64,000 nt of DNA from a virus. Under the pieces are notes generated by a model, which saw only the letters and a program-made list of their open reading frames with translations, had not been told where the DNA came from and searched no databases. Shown here piece by piece: positions 15,386 to 24,576 of the stretch (positions within the stretch are counted from its first letter, which is position 1; every line of letters begins with the position of its first letter). The stretch is from positions 62,001 through 126,000 of IMG/VR virus record IMGVR_UViG_3300028394_000044; one strand, 5' to 3'. A program made the translations under genes and the position numbers.

Positions 15386-16412
15386 AAATGTTTTGATTAC
15401 TGGTGGTGCTGGATTTATCGCTCATCATGCTATAGATAAAATGTTGAAAGAAACTGATTGGAATATTATCTGCCTCGACAGGCTTGATATTTCAGGCAAC
15501 TTGAATCGGCTACATGATATGTTACAAGACCATGATCCTGTAATTGTATCTAAGAGGTTGCGGATCATTTTCCATGACCTTCGTGCAGAATTGAATAGTC
15601 AAATTGTTGCTGATATTGGTCACGTTGATATTATTTTGCACCTAGCCGCAGCAAGTCACGTTGACCGTTCTATCACATACCCTATGGAGTTTGTGCAAGA
15701 CAACGTTATTGGTACAGTCAATATGCTCGACTATGCACGTAAGAACTTTCCGACTTTGGATCGTTTTGTTTATTTCTCGACTGATGAAATCTTTGGTGTA
15801 GCACCTCCCGGTGTTAGTTACAAAGAATATGACCGTTACAATAGCACTAATCCATATTCTGCAAGTAAAGCTGCTGCTGAAGAATTCTGTGTTGCTTATG
15901 AGAATACATATAAACTACCAATCGTAGTTACACATACCATGAATGTATTTGGTGAACGTCAACATCCAGAGAAGTTTATTCCTGCAACTATTCAGAAAGT
16001 ACGTGATGGTCAAAAAGTTATCATTCATGCTGATCCTTCTCGTACAAAAGCCGGTACTCGTATGTACATCCATGCTAAAGATGTTGCAGAAGGATTGCTG
16101 TTCATTCTAAATCTAAAAGATTATAAACACACAGGCGATTATGGTCATGCACATTGTCCTAAGTTTAACTTAGTTGGTACTGAAGAGATTGATAACCTGA
16201 CACTCGCACAATTGATTGCTGGTGGTGTTGACAAAGAACTCATTTATGAAATGACTGATTTCCACACTAGCAGACCAGGACACGATTTGCGTTATGCACT
16301 AGATGGTGGTTTATTAAAGAGTCTTGGATGGGAACCTAAAATTAAATTGAGTGAACGAATTAACGAAATGGTTAAATGGTCATTAGAGAACAATCGCTGG
16401 TTAAACAAGTGA
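15378..16412 (+). CDS. NDP-sugar 4,6-dehydratase (RmlB-like SDR)
   Basis: An extended short-chain dehydrogenase of the dTDP-glucose 4,6-dehydratase type (344 residues). Seen: the NAD-binding GGAGFI (residues 9-14), LAAASHVDRS, FSTDEIFG (TDE at the active site) and the catalytic NPYSASK (Tyr-x3-Lys). RTKAGTRMYIHAKDVA resembles the sugar-nucleotide binding region. It would produce an NDP-4-keto-6-deoxy sugar, the usual precursor of the C-methyltransferase reaction encoded next. The start at 15378 has AGGAG upstream. Confidence 0.87.
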   Translation: MSKNVLITGGAGFIAHHAIDKMLKETDWNIICLDRLDISGNLNRLHDMLQDHDPVIVSKRLRIIFHDLRAELNSQIVADIGHVDIILHLAAASHVDRSITYPMEFVQDNVIGTVNMLDYARKNFPTLDRFVYFSTDEIFGVAPPGVSYKEYDRYNSTNPYSASKAAAEEFCVAYENTYKLPIVVTHTMNVFGERQHPEKFIPATIQKVRDGQKVIIHADPSRTKAGTRMYIHAKDVAEGLLFILNLKDYKHTGDYGHAHCPKFNLVGTEEIDNLTLAQLIAGGVDKELIYEMTDFHTSRPGHDLRYALDGGLLKSLGWEPKIKLSERINEMVKWSLENNRWLNK

Positions 16413-16419
16413 GATTATT

Positions 16420-17646
16420 ATGAACTGTGAAATTATTGAATCCTGTATTGCTTGTGGTAGCAATGACCTTGTTCCTGTATTGGACTTAGGTAATCAACCA
16501 CTCGCAAACTCTTACAAGAAAACTGCTGATGAAGTTGAAGAATATTATCCTTTAGCTATCAATCGATGTGAACATTGTTATCATGTACAACTAACTCATC
16601 GTGTCAATCCTGATTTGATGTTTAAAGACTATGCATATGTTTCGGGTACAGCAAAAACTCAGCTAGACTACTTTGAGTGGTTTGCAGATTTTGTATCTGA
16701 AAAATATGGTACTCGTCCAATAAATGCGCTCGATATTGGTTGTAACGATGGCAGTATGTTGAATGCATTTCAGGATAGAGGTGCGGAAACTTATGGTGTT
16801 GATCCTGCTGAGAATTTGTATGCAACTTCATCAGAAAGACATAAAGTTCATTGTGGCTATTTTACTGGCGATGAGTGGTCTGATAAATTTGATGTGATTA
16901 CTTGCATGAATGCATTTGCACATAACTTTGACCAACTTGAATTGTTGAAGAATATCTCTAAGAAGATGCACAAAGACAGTTTATTGTTTGCTACAACTTC
17001 TCAGTGTGATATGATTGTTAATGGTGAATTTGATACAATCTACCATGAACATTTGTCCTTCTACAATATCAAGTCAATTGATGCACTATGCAAGAGAGCA
17101 GGTCTAAATTTGATTGATGTTGAAAAGCATCCAATCCACGGCAACAGCTACATCTTTGTTATCAGCAAATACAAGAAAGCTCCTGCTACAATCAGTAATC
17201 TAATTACACAAGAGCAAGCACTTGGTCTCTATTCTGAATCGACATATTCTACTTATGCGGAAGATTGCTATAAAAACGTGAAGTTATTCAAAACTGTTAT
17301 TGAAAATGCAAGTGAGCAAGGAAAAGTTATTGTTGGTTATGGTGCACCTGCCAAAGGTAATACATTAATGAACTTTGCTGGTATTGGTCCAGATTTTATT
17401 ATTGATGACAATCCATTGAAGCAAGGTTTGTTTGCCCCTGGTGTAAACGTTCCAATCTATGGTTCCAATTATCTCGACAAATATGTAAACGATAAAGGTT
17501 TAGTTTTTATTCCTCTAGCTTGGAATTTCTTCAATGAAATTAAAAGTAAGATTAAATCTAAAAGACCTAATGGTGAAGACTATTTTATAAAATATTTTCC
17601 AACCTTTGTAGTCGAAAATCCTGAAGTAGCGCATCATCCTGTATGA
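16420..17646 (+). CDS. NDP-hexose C-methyltransferase
   Basis: A SAM-dependent C-methyltransferase of the TylC3/NovU type that makes branched-chain deoxysugars. The N-terminal zinc site uses Cys9, Cys12, Cys50 and Cys53 (CIACG ... CEHC). The SAM motif is ALDIGCNDGSML (about residue 104). The C-terminal domain has GYGAPAKGNTLMNF, typical of the family. It acts on 4-keto-6-deoxy sugars, which fits the dehydratase just upstream. The 408-residue length is normal for this family. Confidence 0.87.
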   Translation: MNCEIIESCIACGSNDLVPVLDLGNQPLANSYKKTADEVEEYYPLAINRCEHCYHVQLTHRVNPDLMFKDYAYVSGTAKTQLDYFEWFADFVSEKYGTRPINALDIGCNDGSMLNAFQDRGAETYGVDPAENLYATSSERHKVHCGYFTGDEWSDKFDVITCMNAFAHNFDQLELLKNISKKMHKDSLLFATTSQCDMIVNGEFDTIYHEHLSFYNIKSIDALCKRAGLNLIDVEKHPIHGNSYIFVISKYKKAPATISNLITQEQALGLYSESTYSTYAEDCYKNVKLFKTVIENASEQGKVIVGYGAPAKGNTLMNFAGIGPDFIIDDNPLKQGLFAPGVNVPIYGSNYLDKYVNDKGLVFIPLAWNFFNEIKSKIKSKRPNGEDYFIKYFPTFVVENPEVAHHPV

Positions 17647-18338
17647 AAATAGGTTTTGCTTTTTACGGTATCACTCATGGTACTGATAAGAAAACTGGTT
17701 ACACAAGAGACTTTCGAGAGTGTTGGGATAACATCCAAACGCTTCTGATTGATCCTTTCAAAGAACTTGGACATGAAACTATAAATTATGCTTCCACATA
17801 TCCGTTTGGAGATTTGGAAGTACGTGATGAATTTTATCGATTAGTTGCACCAAAGAAGGTAATCTATCCAGACTTTGAAGGTTCAAATGCATTCACTGCT
17901 AAATCTGCACTGCATGAAGTACTCATCGGAGAAGAATTAGATGCGGTAATCTTCACTCGTTTTGACATTTTATTTCACGATAAGATTGCTATTCATACTC
18001 AAATCGACTATAATAAGGTCAATGTTTTATTTCCTGAAGACCCTAATTGGTGGGCAAGTCATAGATTTGTTTGTGATTGTTTCTACATTTGGAACCACAA
18101 ATTTAGTCCTCTAGTTAAAGACGCTATGCGTGAGACATATGGTTGGCCAAGAGGCACTGAATATCCTGATACACATGGTATTCTGAACTTTTTGGTACCT
18201 AAAATTGGTACTGAGAATGTGAATTTTCTAGACACCGAATGTCAGATAAGTAACGTAAACAAATATTATACACTATGCAGACCGGATGTTCCAGACCATC
18301 CAATGAAGCATTCTTATGTGAAAGCGAAATATGGCTAA
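17643..18338 (+). CDS. Hypothetical glycan-cluster protein
   Basis: A 231-residue protein of unknown function. FTRFDILF near residue 103 recalls the acidic substrate-binding segment of some glycosyltransferases. It overlaps the previous gene by four bases and the next by eight, within the glycan operon. Confidence 0.55.
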   Translation: MKIGFAFYGITHGTDKKTGYTRDFRECWDNIQTLLIDPFKELGHETINYASTYPFGDLEVRDEFYRLVAPKKVIYPDFEGSNAFTAKSALHEVLIGEELDAVIFTRFDILFHDKIAIHTQIDYNKVNVLFPEDPNWWASHRFVCDCFYIWNHKFSPLVKDAMRETYGWPRGTEYPDTHGILNFLVPKIGTENVNFLDTECQISNVNKYYTLCRPDVPDHPMKHSYVKAKYG

Positions 18339-19077
18339 GAATTTGATTATTTGTCCTGTTGGCATGGCGATGCCACACGATACTAGGTGGAAAGAAGAAG
18401 ACCATTGGAGATGGACTCACAATGAACGCAACTATGAAACACTCGTAGTTGTCTACAATGATTTTGAGCCTGAGCCAGGTTCATATGACCATATTCTAAG
18501 AATGAAAGGTCACAAATGGCAAATCGTTCAAGAAGTTGCGAAATCTTTTCCCATTGAAGACTATGAATATATTGGTTGTGTTGATGATGATTTGATTACA
18601 GGTTATCAAGACTTCAATACAGGTCTATCACTTGCTCACCATTTTAATTTCCAATACTGGCAGTTGTCTATGCCATTAGACTCTAGTTTGATTTACCAAT
18701 GCTTGTTCAATGATCCCACTTGCCATTTTTCTGAAACAAACTTCATTGAGATGGGTTCTTGTTTCTTTACACTAGAGAAGTTCAAGTTTCTAATGGAGTT
18801 TATTGGTCACTGGCCATTAGTAATTGCATGGGGAATAGACAAGACATTCTATGACTTGTTCCAATGTCCAGCAAACGTAGTTCATTGTGCCCAAATTCAT
18901 CAACCAATTCGTGATAGTTACTATGATAAAACTGAAGCTATGATGGAAATGAATGATTACTTGAATTTCAGATACCCATCTATTTTACGTGACCACTATA
19001 ATCGCAAGTCCAATTTTGTTGACCAACAACAAACCTTAAAGAAATTTATTTTAAATGTTGAAACTAGTAATACTTGA
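18331..19077 (+). CDS. DUF707-like glycosyltransferase candidate
   Basis: A 248-residue protein with YIGCVDDDLIT (a DDD motif near residue 85) and WGIDKTFYDL (about 168), a combination resembling the DUF707 family of predicted GT-A-like proteins. It lies in a run of overlapping genes for nucleotide-sugar metabolism. The donor and acceptor are unknown. Confidence 0.6.
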   Translation: MAKNLIICPVGMAMPHDTRWKEEDHWRWTHNERNYETLVVVYNDFEPEPGSYDHILRMKGHKWQIVQEVAKSFPIEDYEYIGCVDDDLITGYQDFNTGLSLAHHFNFQYWQLSMPLDSSLIYQCLFNDPTCHFSETNFIEMGSCFFTLEKFKFLMEFIGHWPLVIAWGIDKTFYDLFQCPANVVHCAQIHQPIRDSYYDKTEAMMEMNDYLNFRYPSILRDHYNRKSNFVDQQQTLKKFILNVETSNT

Positions 19078-19588
19078 TGTTGATGGTGTTCTTACTGATG
19101 GTAAGAAATATTATGATCGTGATGGAGCTGTCCGCCTAAAAACTTTCTGTGATAAAGATTGGACTGCTATCAAGCGTTTCAAAGCACTAGGAATTAAAGT
19201 TATCTTTTTAACTGGTGACCCATTCAACGTAACGATTGCTGAGAATAGAAATATTGATGTGATTGTCAATCGTCAGAATGGTACACACCGCGATAAATCA
19301 GACTATCTGCACGAAATTTGCCAAGAATATAATGTAGATGCAAAAGAGATTGTATTTGCTGGTGATGATATTTTTGATTATCATTTAATGGAATTGGTTG
19401 GTAAAGCATATTGTCCTACAGATTCGCCGCTTGAAATTAAATCTGTTGCTATACCTATTGCCAAAGGTGGAGAAAACTTTGTAATGCATATGTTTGACCA
19501 CTTAGAGATGATGGGAGAAATTGTGGTTGGTAATTTTTCAGACCATCTAGCTAAAGTTTATGAGTTGGATTTATTGGAGAAATTCTGA
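19055..19588 (+). CDS. HAD phosphatase, KdsC/YrbI-like
   Basis: A 177-residue HAD enzyme of the KDO-8-phosphate phosphatase type. Motif I is LDVDGVLTDG (Asp8, Asp10), motif II LTGD, motif III a downstream Lys (DKSDYL) and motif IV FAGDDIFD. Members release phosphate from sugar phosphates during activation of KDO, heptose or N-acylneuraminate. With the kinase and nucleotidyltransferase that follow, it suggests a complete phosphosugar activation route. It overlaps the previous gene by 23 bases. Confidence 0.85.
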   Translation: MLKLVILDVDGVLTDGKKYYDRDGAVRLKTFCDKDWTAIKRFKALGIKVIFLTGDPFNVTIAENRNIDVIVNRQNGTHRDKSDYLHEICQEYNVDAKEIVFAGDDIFDYHLMELVGKAYCPTDSPLEIKSVAIPIAKGGENFVMHMFDHLEMMGEIVVGNFSDHLAKVYELDLLEKF

Positions 19589-20262
19589 TGAAAGATATTA
19601 CAATATACGGTCACCTAATTGGTGATACAGTAATGGATGGTGATTATGTTCTACCTCAAATTGGTGGCATGGCGAATGTATGGAGAGCATTATCTGATAT
19701 TGATATTAATTTAAATCTAGCACTCTCACCTACTGCTTACGGACAAGCAACAATTAAAGTATACCGAGATACCTGCACACGAGAATCTTTTGCTAATCTC
19801 AATGAATTGTCATTTGAACCGCATATACAAGAAAGTAAAATTTCACATGTGATGTATATTAATGAGTTGCCTAATACTAGATTCATGCATTACTTGGATG
19901 GTATAATTACTGCTGATACTTGTAAAGGTGAAAAATTTCTGAATAAGTATTTACTTGGAAAGATTGATTATTTGTTTGTTGCAGATGAAGATTGCCAAGA
20001 CTTGAATACATTACTAGCATACATAAAAGGTACAGTGATTTTACATTCTTCAACTGGAAGCAAAGTTTATCCACAAGATAAAGCACCTTGGTGTTTTGAT
20101 ATACCAGAAAGTCTGATTGTCAAAAATGCTAATGTTCTAGGAGCAGGTGATATTTTTGCTGCTAGTTTTCTTTATGGTATTCATAGAGGTATGGAAACTG
20201 AAGGTTGCATATCTTATGCACACTATAAAACGTCTGAATTGATTAGAAAATATAATGAATAA
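19588..20262 (+). CDS. PfkB-family sugar kinase
   Basis: A ribokinase/PfkB-type kinase (224 residues, shorter than the usual ~300). The C-terminal signature VLGAGDIFAASFLYG contains the catalytic Asp in GAGD. The N-terminal region has IYGHLIGDTVMDGDY and PQIGGMANV, matching the family's substrate-binding start (GG..N). It resembles the kinase half of HldE. It lies between the phosphatase and the nucleotidyltransferase-isomerase fusion, so it probably phosphorylates the same sugar. Confidence 0.8.
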   Translation: MKDITIYGHLIGDTVMDGDYVLPQIGGMANVWRALSDIDINLNLALSPTAYGQATIKVYRDTCTRESFANLNELSFEPHIQESKISHVMYINELPNTRFMHYLDGIITADTCKGEKFLNKYLLGKIDYLFVADEDCQDLNTLLAYIKGTVILHSSTGSKVYPQDKAPWCFDIPESLIVKNANVLGAGDIFAASFLYGIHRGMETEGCISYAHYKTSELIRKYNE

Positions 20263-21442
20263 TTTTAAAAAATATAATTTATTGTTGCCAATTGCTGGCA
20301 AAGCACAGAGATTCTTGGATGCTGGTTATATGATGCCAAAGCCTTTAATTCTAGCAAGAGATAAACATGTAATTGATTGGTCTATGGAATCAATAGATTA
20401 TTCTGAATGTAATCTAATATTCATTGTTCGTCTGGATCATATTTACAATTTTAATATTGATAAGATTCTCAAACAAAAGTTTGGTGAAGATATTTCTATT
20501 GTAACTGTAGATCATGTAACCCGTGGTGCATTGGAAACTTGTACTCTTGCAAAAGAATACATTGACAATGATTTACCACTGTACATCTATACACCAGATG
20601 TTTACTTTGAGGAAATGTATAATAAAAAAACAGGAATTAAATTCTCACCCAATTCTATCCAAGGATGTGATGGATTTCTTTTAACCTTTTTAGCTAATAG
20701 TCCAGACCATAGTTATTGTGAGACTGATGATTTTGGTTTTGTTTCACGTGTAGTAGAAAAAGAAGTTATCAGCCAACACGCTAACGTTGGTCTTTACCAA
20801 TTCGGTACAGGTAAGATGTTTCTGAAGTATGCTCAAGAAGCAATTGATAACAACATGCTAGTAAAAGGTGAATTCTATATTGCTCCAATCTACAATCTAA
20901 TGATTCGTGATGGTTTAAAAGTTACATCCAAAGATACAGAAAAAATGCACATTCTAGGTACACCCGCTACCTTTGAATTCTTCTGTAAGAGAGTTTTGCC
21001 ACGATTCGGTGACAAACCAATCGCTATTGCCGCAGACCATTCTGGGTATGAATTGAAAGAAATTTGTAAAAAATTATTGGATGTATATGAGATTCCTTAT
21101 ATTGATGTTGGTACTTACGTAAATAAATCATGTGATTATTTTGATTATGTCAGCCAATCGGCTCAACTAGTTGCTGATGGTCATTGTGATCATGCAATTT
21201 CGTTTTGTAGAACGGGTCAAGGTGTAAATATTGCAGCCAATCACTGTGCGCCATTCATTTCAGCATTATGTTTTGATGACTTCACTACACAAATGGCTGT
21301 TGAACATAATTGTGCAAACCACTTTGCCGTACCTTCTAAATATGTAAGCGCAACAGAAATGGAAAAAATGATTCTCACTTGGTTGAGTGCAACATTTGAC
21401 GGAGGCAGACATTTTACCCGGCTAAACAAGGTTCTACAATGA
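20255..21442 (+). CDS. Nucleotidyltransferase fused to RpiB-type sugar-phosphate isomerase
   Basis: A 395-residue fusion. Residues 1 to about 245 look like a sugar-1-phosphate nucleotidyltransferase: PIAGKAQRFLDAGY (the G-rich NTP loop), MPKPLI (the conserved Lys) and a later FLLTF core. Residues about 250-395 look like ribose-5-phosphate isomerase B / LacA-LacB: IAADHSGYELK, IDVGTY, FCRTGQGVNIAANH (catalytic Cys kept, the usual G after it replaced by R) and CFDDFTTQMAVEHNCAN. The order isomerase, kinase, phosphatase, nucleotidyltransferase recalls the ADP-heptose pathway with RpiB in place of GmhA. The product is unknown. Confidence 0.82.
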   Translation: MNNFKKYNLLLPIAGKAQRFLDAGYMMPKPLILARDKHVIDWSMESIDYSECNLIFIVRLDHIYNFNIDKILKQKFGEDISIVTVDHVTRGALETCTLAKEYIDNDLPLYIYTPDVYFEEMYNKKTGIKFSPNSIQGCDGFLLTFLANSPDHSYCETDDFGFVSRVVEKEVISQHANVGLYQFGTGKMFLKYAQEAIDNNMLVKGEFYIAPIYNLMIRDGLKVTSKDTEKMHILGTPATFEFFCKRVLPRFGDKPIAIAADHSGYELKEICKKLLDVYEIPYIDVGTYVNKSCDYFDYVSQSAQLVADGHCDHAISFCRTGQGVNIAANHCAPFISALCFDDFTTQMAVEHNCANHFAVPSKYVSATEMEKMILTWLSATFDGGRHFTRLNKVLQ

Positions 21443-21891
21443 TTTTAATTTCTCATCGAGGCAATACTGAAGGCCCTAATATTCTATTAGAAAATACACC
21501 TAATTACATTCAGTCCGCAATCGACAGACAGTATATGGTTGAAGTTGATATATGGAAAAAAGATGATGTTTATTATATCGGTCACGATGCAAGTACAATG
21601 AATCCTGTTGACATTAATTGGCTAATTGATCGCCGGCAATGGCTCTGGATTCATTGTAAAAATAGAGAAGCATTAGACTCAATTTTAAGATTAAATCTTC
21701 ATTGTTTTTGGCACAATGAAGATTCTTATACCATGACAAGCAAAGGATACGTTTGGTGTTATCCTGGTCAACCTGCAGTGGGTTGGTTATCTGTAGCAGT
21801 CATGCCAGAAAAAAGAATTGATTTAAAAGACTTTAAATCGAATGAATATTTTGCTGTTTGTAGTGACTTTGTGAGTTTGCTAAATACATAA
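21439..21891 (+). CDS. Glycerophosphodiester phosphodiesterase-like protein
   Basis: A short (150-residue) relative of the GDPD/PLC-like TIM-barrel family. It has SHRGN near the start (catalytic His-Arg), LLENT (Glu-Asn), MVEVDIW (metal-binding Glu and Asp) and YIGHDAS (second His). Complete enzymes are longer (~250), so this may be a minimal or truncated form. Its stop codon overlaps a late-type promoter for the next gene. Confidence 0.7.
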   Translation: MILISHRGNTEGPNILLENTPNYIQSAIDRQYMVEVDIWKKDDVYYIGHDASTMNPVDINWLIDRRQWLWIHCKNREALDSILRLNLHCFWHNEDSYTMTSKGYVWCYPGQPAVGWLSVAVMPEKRIDLKDFKSNEYFAVCSDFVSLLNT

Positions 21892-21894
21892 ATA
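21887..21894 (+). promoter_or_regulatory. Late-type promoter variant CATAAATA
   Basis: CATAAATA covers the stop codon of the GDPD-like gene, 35 bases before the start of the multidomain protein at 21930. The same variant stands before the structural gene at 28121, which supports a late role. Confidence 0.45.
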
Positions 21895-21929
21895 ATATGT
21901 AAAACTAACTTGCTGTAGAGGCATAAAAT

Positions 21930-24257
21930 ATGGATTTCAAGTCGTTTCTAGACGAACAAGCGCAAAAACATGCGGTCCTTGCTTTTGGACGTATGAACCC
22001 ACCAACAACTGGTCATGCAAAGTTAGTTGATAAGGTCAAAGAAGTTGCTAAAGAAGTGGGTGGAACACATCACGTAGTTCTATCTCACAGCCAAGATGTT
22101 AGTAAGAATCCACTATCAGCCGAACAAAAGCTGAAACATGCACACAGATTCTTTCCAGATACCAATCTGAGCACCTCGGATAAAGAACATCCAACATTCT
22201 TACAACACGCAGCCAAATTACATAAAACTGGTGTCACACACTTACATATGGTTGCAGGTTCCGATCGGGTTGGCGAATATGAAAAGAAACTAGCACAATA
22301 CAATGGCACACACAAAGGTGCTTTGTATAATTTCAAAAAAATCACAGTTCATTCTGCCGGAGAACGTGATCCTGATGCCGAAGGCACAGAAGGTATGTCT
22401 GCATCCAAGATGCGTGAACATGCTAAAAATAACAACCTAAAAGACTTTAAAAAAGGTGTTCCGTCCCATGTTTCACATGAACATGCTAAGGAATTGATGC
22501 AGGATGTTCGTAAAGGGATGAATGTTAAAGAAGATTTTAATTCAATCATCTTTAATATACTGACCGAAGGTGTGCATGATAAGAGTATTTTTAAAGCAGT
22601 TTTTCTATCCGGTGGACCAGGTTCAGGTAAAGATTATATCCTCGACAACACATTAGCTGGTCATGGATTGGTAGAAATCAACTCTGATAAAGCATTAGAG
22701 TTCTTGATGGATAAGAACAATCTTGATAAGAAGATGCCAGAGTCCGAAAAAGATATTCGCAACATCGTTCGTGGTAAAGCGAAAGATATGACAGAACTGA
22801 AACAACACCTTGCATTGTTAGGACGTAATGGTCTTATTATCAATGGTACAGGTGATGATCCAGCTAAGTATACAAAAATTAAAAAGAATCTAGAGTCTAT
22901 TGGCTATGAAACTATGATGGTTTCAGTTAATACAAAAGATGAAGTTTCTTCACAAAGAAATATTGAGCGTGGTCAACGTGGCGGTCGTACAGTACCTGAA
23001 GATATTCGTAAAGAAAAATGGGATGCTGTAAACAATGCCAGACCTGAAATGGCAAAGTTGTTTGGTCACAATTACTATGAGATTGATAACTCTGAAGACT
23101 TACGTTCAGCGAAGCCAGATGTTGTCAAAGCTAAAAAAGACGAAATGTTGAACATTTTCAAAAAAGTTCAAGAATTTGTTAAAACAGCACCTAAGAACAA
23201 TGAAGCTAAACAATGGGTTGCTGGCGAATTGAGTAAGAAAGATACATTACCAATCGATAAGAAAGGTGCAGAGTATTCTGGTCCTGCACCCGATGATGCT
23301 GCTCAAACTGAAGCAACCAGACTTGGTTTACAATATTATGGTTTTGGTCGTTACGGAAAAAATAGTAAAGTTACTCACCACTCTGTACATGGTAAATTGG
23401 TGCAAGATCCAACACATGCAGAACAACAAAAAGTTGCAGCCAAAGCTGCAAAAGTCAAACCAAATTTGGGTAGTGGTTCACCTGCATCCAAAAAAGTTTC
23501 TGAAAGTATCAATGAAGAATTTGAGAAACTTATAAGTGAAGTTGGAACTATTCATAATGGAAATTATGATGGTCCAAAAACTGCAAAAGGTCCTGAAGGA
23601 CATACATATACTGCAACGGCTGGAAAGCCAAGAGTTTATGCAATACGTAATTCGGCAGCTAAAGACGCACACCGTATGAATGGTGAAGTTATTAAGACCG
23701 AAAAAGGTTACATGGTTAAATTAAAGGAGAATAAACATGTTGAAATTTCTAAAGAGCTTTTGGAGCAAAAAACAATCAGTATCAGCACCAGTGGTGACAC
23801 CGGAGCCAGTCAAGGTACCAGAACCGGTGGAAGCAGTAAAGCCACCAGTGGTGACACCTACACCTGCACCAGAACCAGTGGTGGAAACACCATTAGTGAA
23901 GACGCCGGATGTGGATGTGACTCCTGCCAAACAACCGGCAGCCGCTATGACACCAGCCCCAAAGAAAAAAAGAAACTCTACCTCTCGCAAGCCAAAGACA
24001 AACTCGCCAAAAAAGTAAAAGAGTCTATCGACCAAGGTATTGAAACTGGAATGTCCATGGCAGCCGGAGGTGAATCCGGTAGCCGTGACATGGGTGAGAA
24101 ATTGAGTAAAAAAGGTAAGGCTATACCTTTCACTAAAGATTCACTCAAAGAAATGGGTGGAGATGAAACTACCGCATCTATTGGTGACCAAAAAGAAGAT
24201 GAGTTGAAGAAACAAGGTATTAGTTTAATTTCATTTAAAAAGAGAAACTACACATGA
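21930..24257 (+). CDS. NMNAT-like / P-loop kinase multidomain protein, CTS-like N-terminus
   Basis: A 775-residue protein. Residues 1-10 (MDFKSFLDEQ) resemble a T4 capsid-targeting peptide. Residues about 14-190 form a nucleotidyltransferase domain of the NMNAT type: FGRMNPPTTGH (the (T/H)xGH motif at 26-29) and GMSASKMR (the SxxxxR-like motif). About 222-400 is a P-loop kinase, zeta-toxin or polynucleotide-kinase-like, with Walker A GGPGSGKD (228-235). Between them lies FNSIIFNILTEG, a possible prohead-protease site. The tail has EKKKLYL and GISLISFKKR. Residues about 608-690 are low-complexity Ser/Thr/Gly and overlap another ORF. Confidence 0.8.
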   Translation: MDFKSFLDEQAQKHAVLAFGRMNPPTTGHAKLVDKVKEVAKEVGGTHHVVLSHSQDVSKNPLSAEQKLKHAHRFFPDTNLSTSDKEHPTFLQHAAKLHKTGVTHLHMVAGSDRVGEYEKKLAQYNGTHKGALYNFKKITVHSAGERDPDAEGTEGMSASKMREHAKNNNLKDFKKGVPSHVSHEHAKELMQDVRKGMNVKEDFNSIIFNILTEGVHDKSIFKAVFLSGGPGSGKDYILDNTLAGHGLVEINSDKALEFLMDKNNLDKKMPESEKDIRNIVRGKAKDMTELKQHLALLGRNGLIINGTGDDPAKYTKIKKNLESIGYETMMVSVNTKDEVSSQRNIERGQRGGRTVPEDIRKEKWDAVNNARPEMAKLFGHNYYEIDNSEDLRSAKPDVVKAKKDEMLNIFKKVQEFVKTAPKNNEAKQWVAGELSKKDTLPIDKKGAEYSGPAPDDAAQTEATRLGLQYYGFGRYGKNSKVTHHSVHGKLVQDPTHAEQQKVAAKAAKVKPNLGSGSPASKKVSESINEEFEKLISEVGTIHNGNYDGPKTAKGPEGHTYTATAGKPRVYAIRNSAAKDAHRMNGEVIKTEKGYMVKLKENKHVEISKELLEQKTISISTSGDTGASQGTRTGGSSKATSGDTYTCTRTSGGNTISEDAGCGCDSCQTTGSRYDTSPKEKKKLYLSQAKDKLAKKVKESIDQGIETGMSMAAGGESGSRDMGEKLSKKGKAIPFTKDSLKEMGGDETTASIGDQKEDELKKQGISLISFKKRNYT
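23737..24018 (+). CDS. Overprinted Pro/Val-rich small protein
   Basis: A 93-residue ORF in the +1 frame wholly inside the 21930 gene. It has a strong ribosome binding site (AAAGGAG at 23725-23731) five bases before its ATG. The product has a basic amphipathic start (MLKFLKSFWSKK), a long Pro/Val/Glu repeat (EPVKVPEPVEAVKPP and similar) and a basic tail (APKKKRNSTSRKPK). This looks like a real linker-type protein, whereas the long frame here reads as Thr/Gly/Ser/Cys filler. Expression is inference. Confidence 0.6.
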   Translation: MLKFLKSFWSKKQSVSAPVVTPEPVKVPEPVEAVKPPVVTPTPAPEPVVETPLVKTPDVDVTPAKQPAAAMTPAPKKKRNSTSRKPKTNSPKK

Positions 24258-24550
24258 AATCATTCATTTCTTTTATTACTGAAGGTTCTCCTGCTTGGCA
24301 ACGCAAAGAAGGTAAAAATCCTGAAGGTGGATTAAACCGTAAAGGTATTGCTTCTTATCGTTCCGAACATCCAGGGTCTAAACTCTCAATGGCTGTTACA
24401 ACTAAGCCCTCAGAATTAAAACCTGGCTCTAAAGCTGCTAATCGTAGAAAATCGTTCTGTGCTAGAATGGGTGGTGTTGATGGACCAATGGAGAAACCAA
24501 ATGGTGAACCAACACGTAAAGCACTAGCATTAAGAAAATGGAATTGCTAA
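24254..24550 (+). CDS. DUF6321-type phage protein, CTS-like N-terminus
   Basis: A 98-residue basic protein with MKSFISFITEG at the start, like a capsid-targeting peptide, then AWQRKEGKNPEGGLNRKG, GSKAANRRKSFCARM and EPTRKALALRKWNC. This composition is typical of a conserved family in T4-like marine phages of unknown function. Its high Lys/Arg content suggests nucleic-acid contact. It overlaps the preceding gene by four bases. Confidence 0.78.
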   Translation: MKSFISFITEGSPAWQRKEGKNPEGGLNRKGIASYRSEHPGSKLSMAVTTKPSELKPGSKAANRRKSFCARMGGVDGPMEKPNGEPTRKALALRKWNC

Positions 24551-24576
24551 TTTAAAATAACAAAAAAGGAAAAAAC

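Noticed and set aside
23721-24035. Minus-strand ORF opposite the overprinted region
   Set aside because: Low-complexity Gly/Thr/Phe product forced by the Pro-rich plus-strand frame; no start signals.
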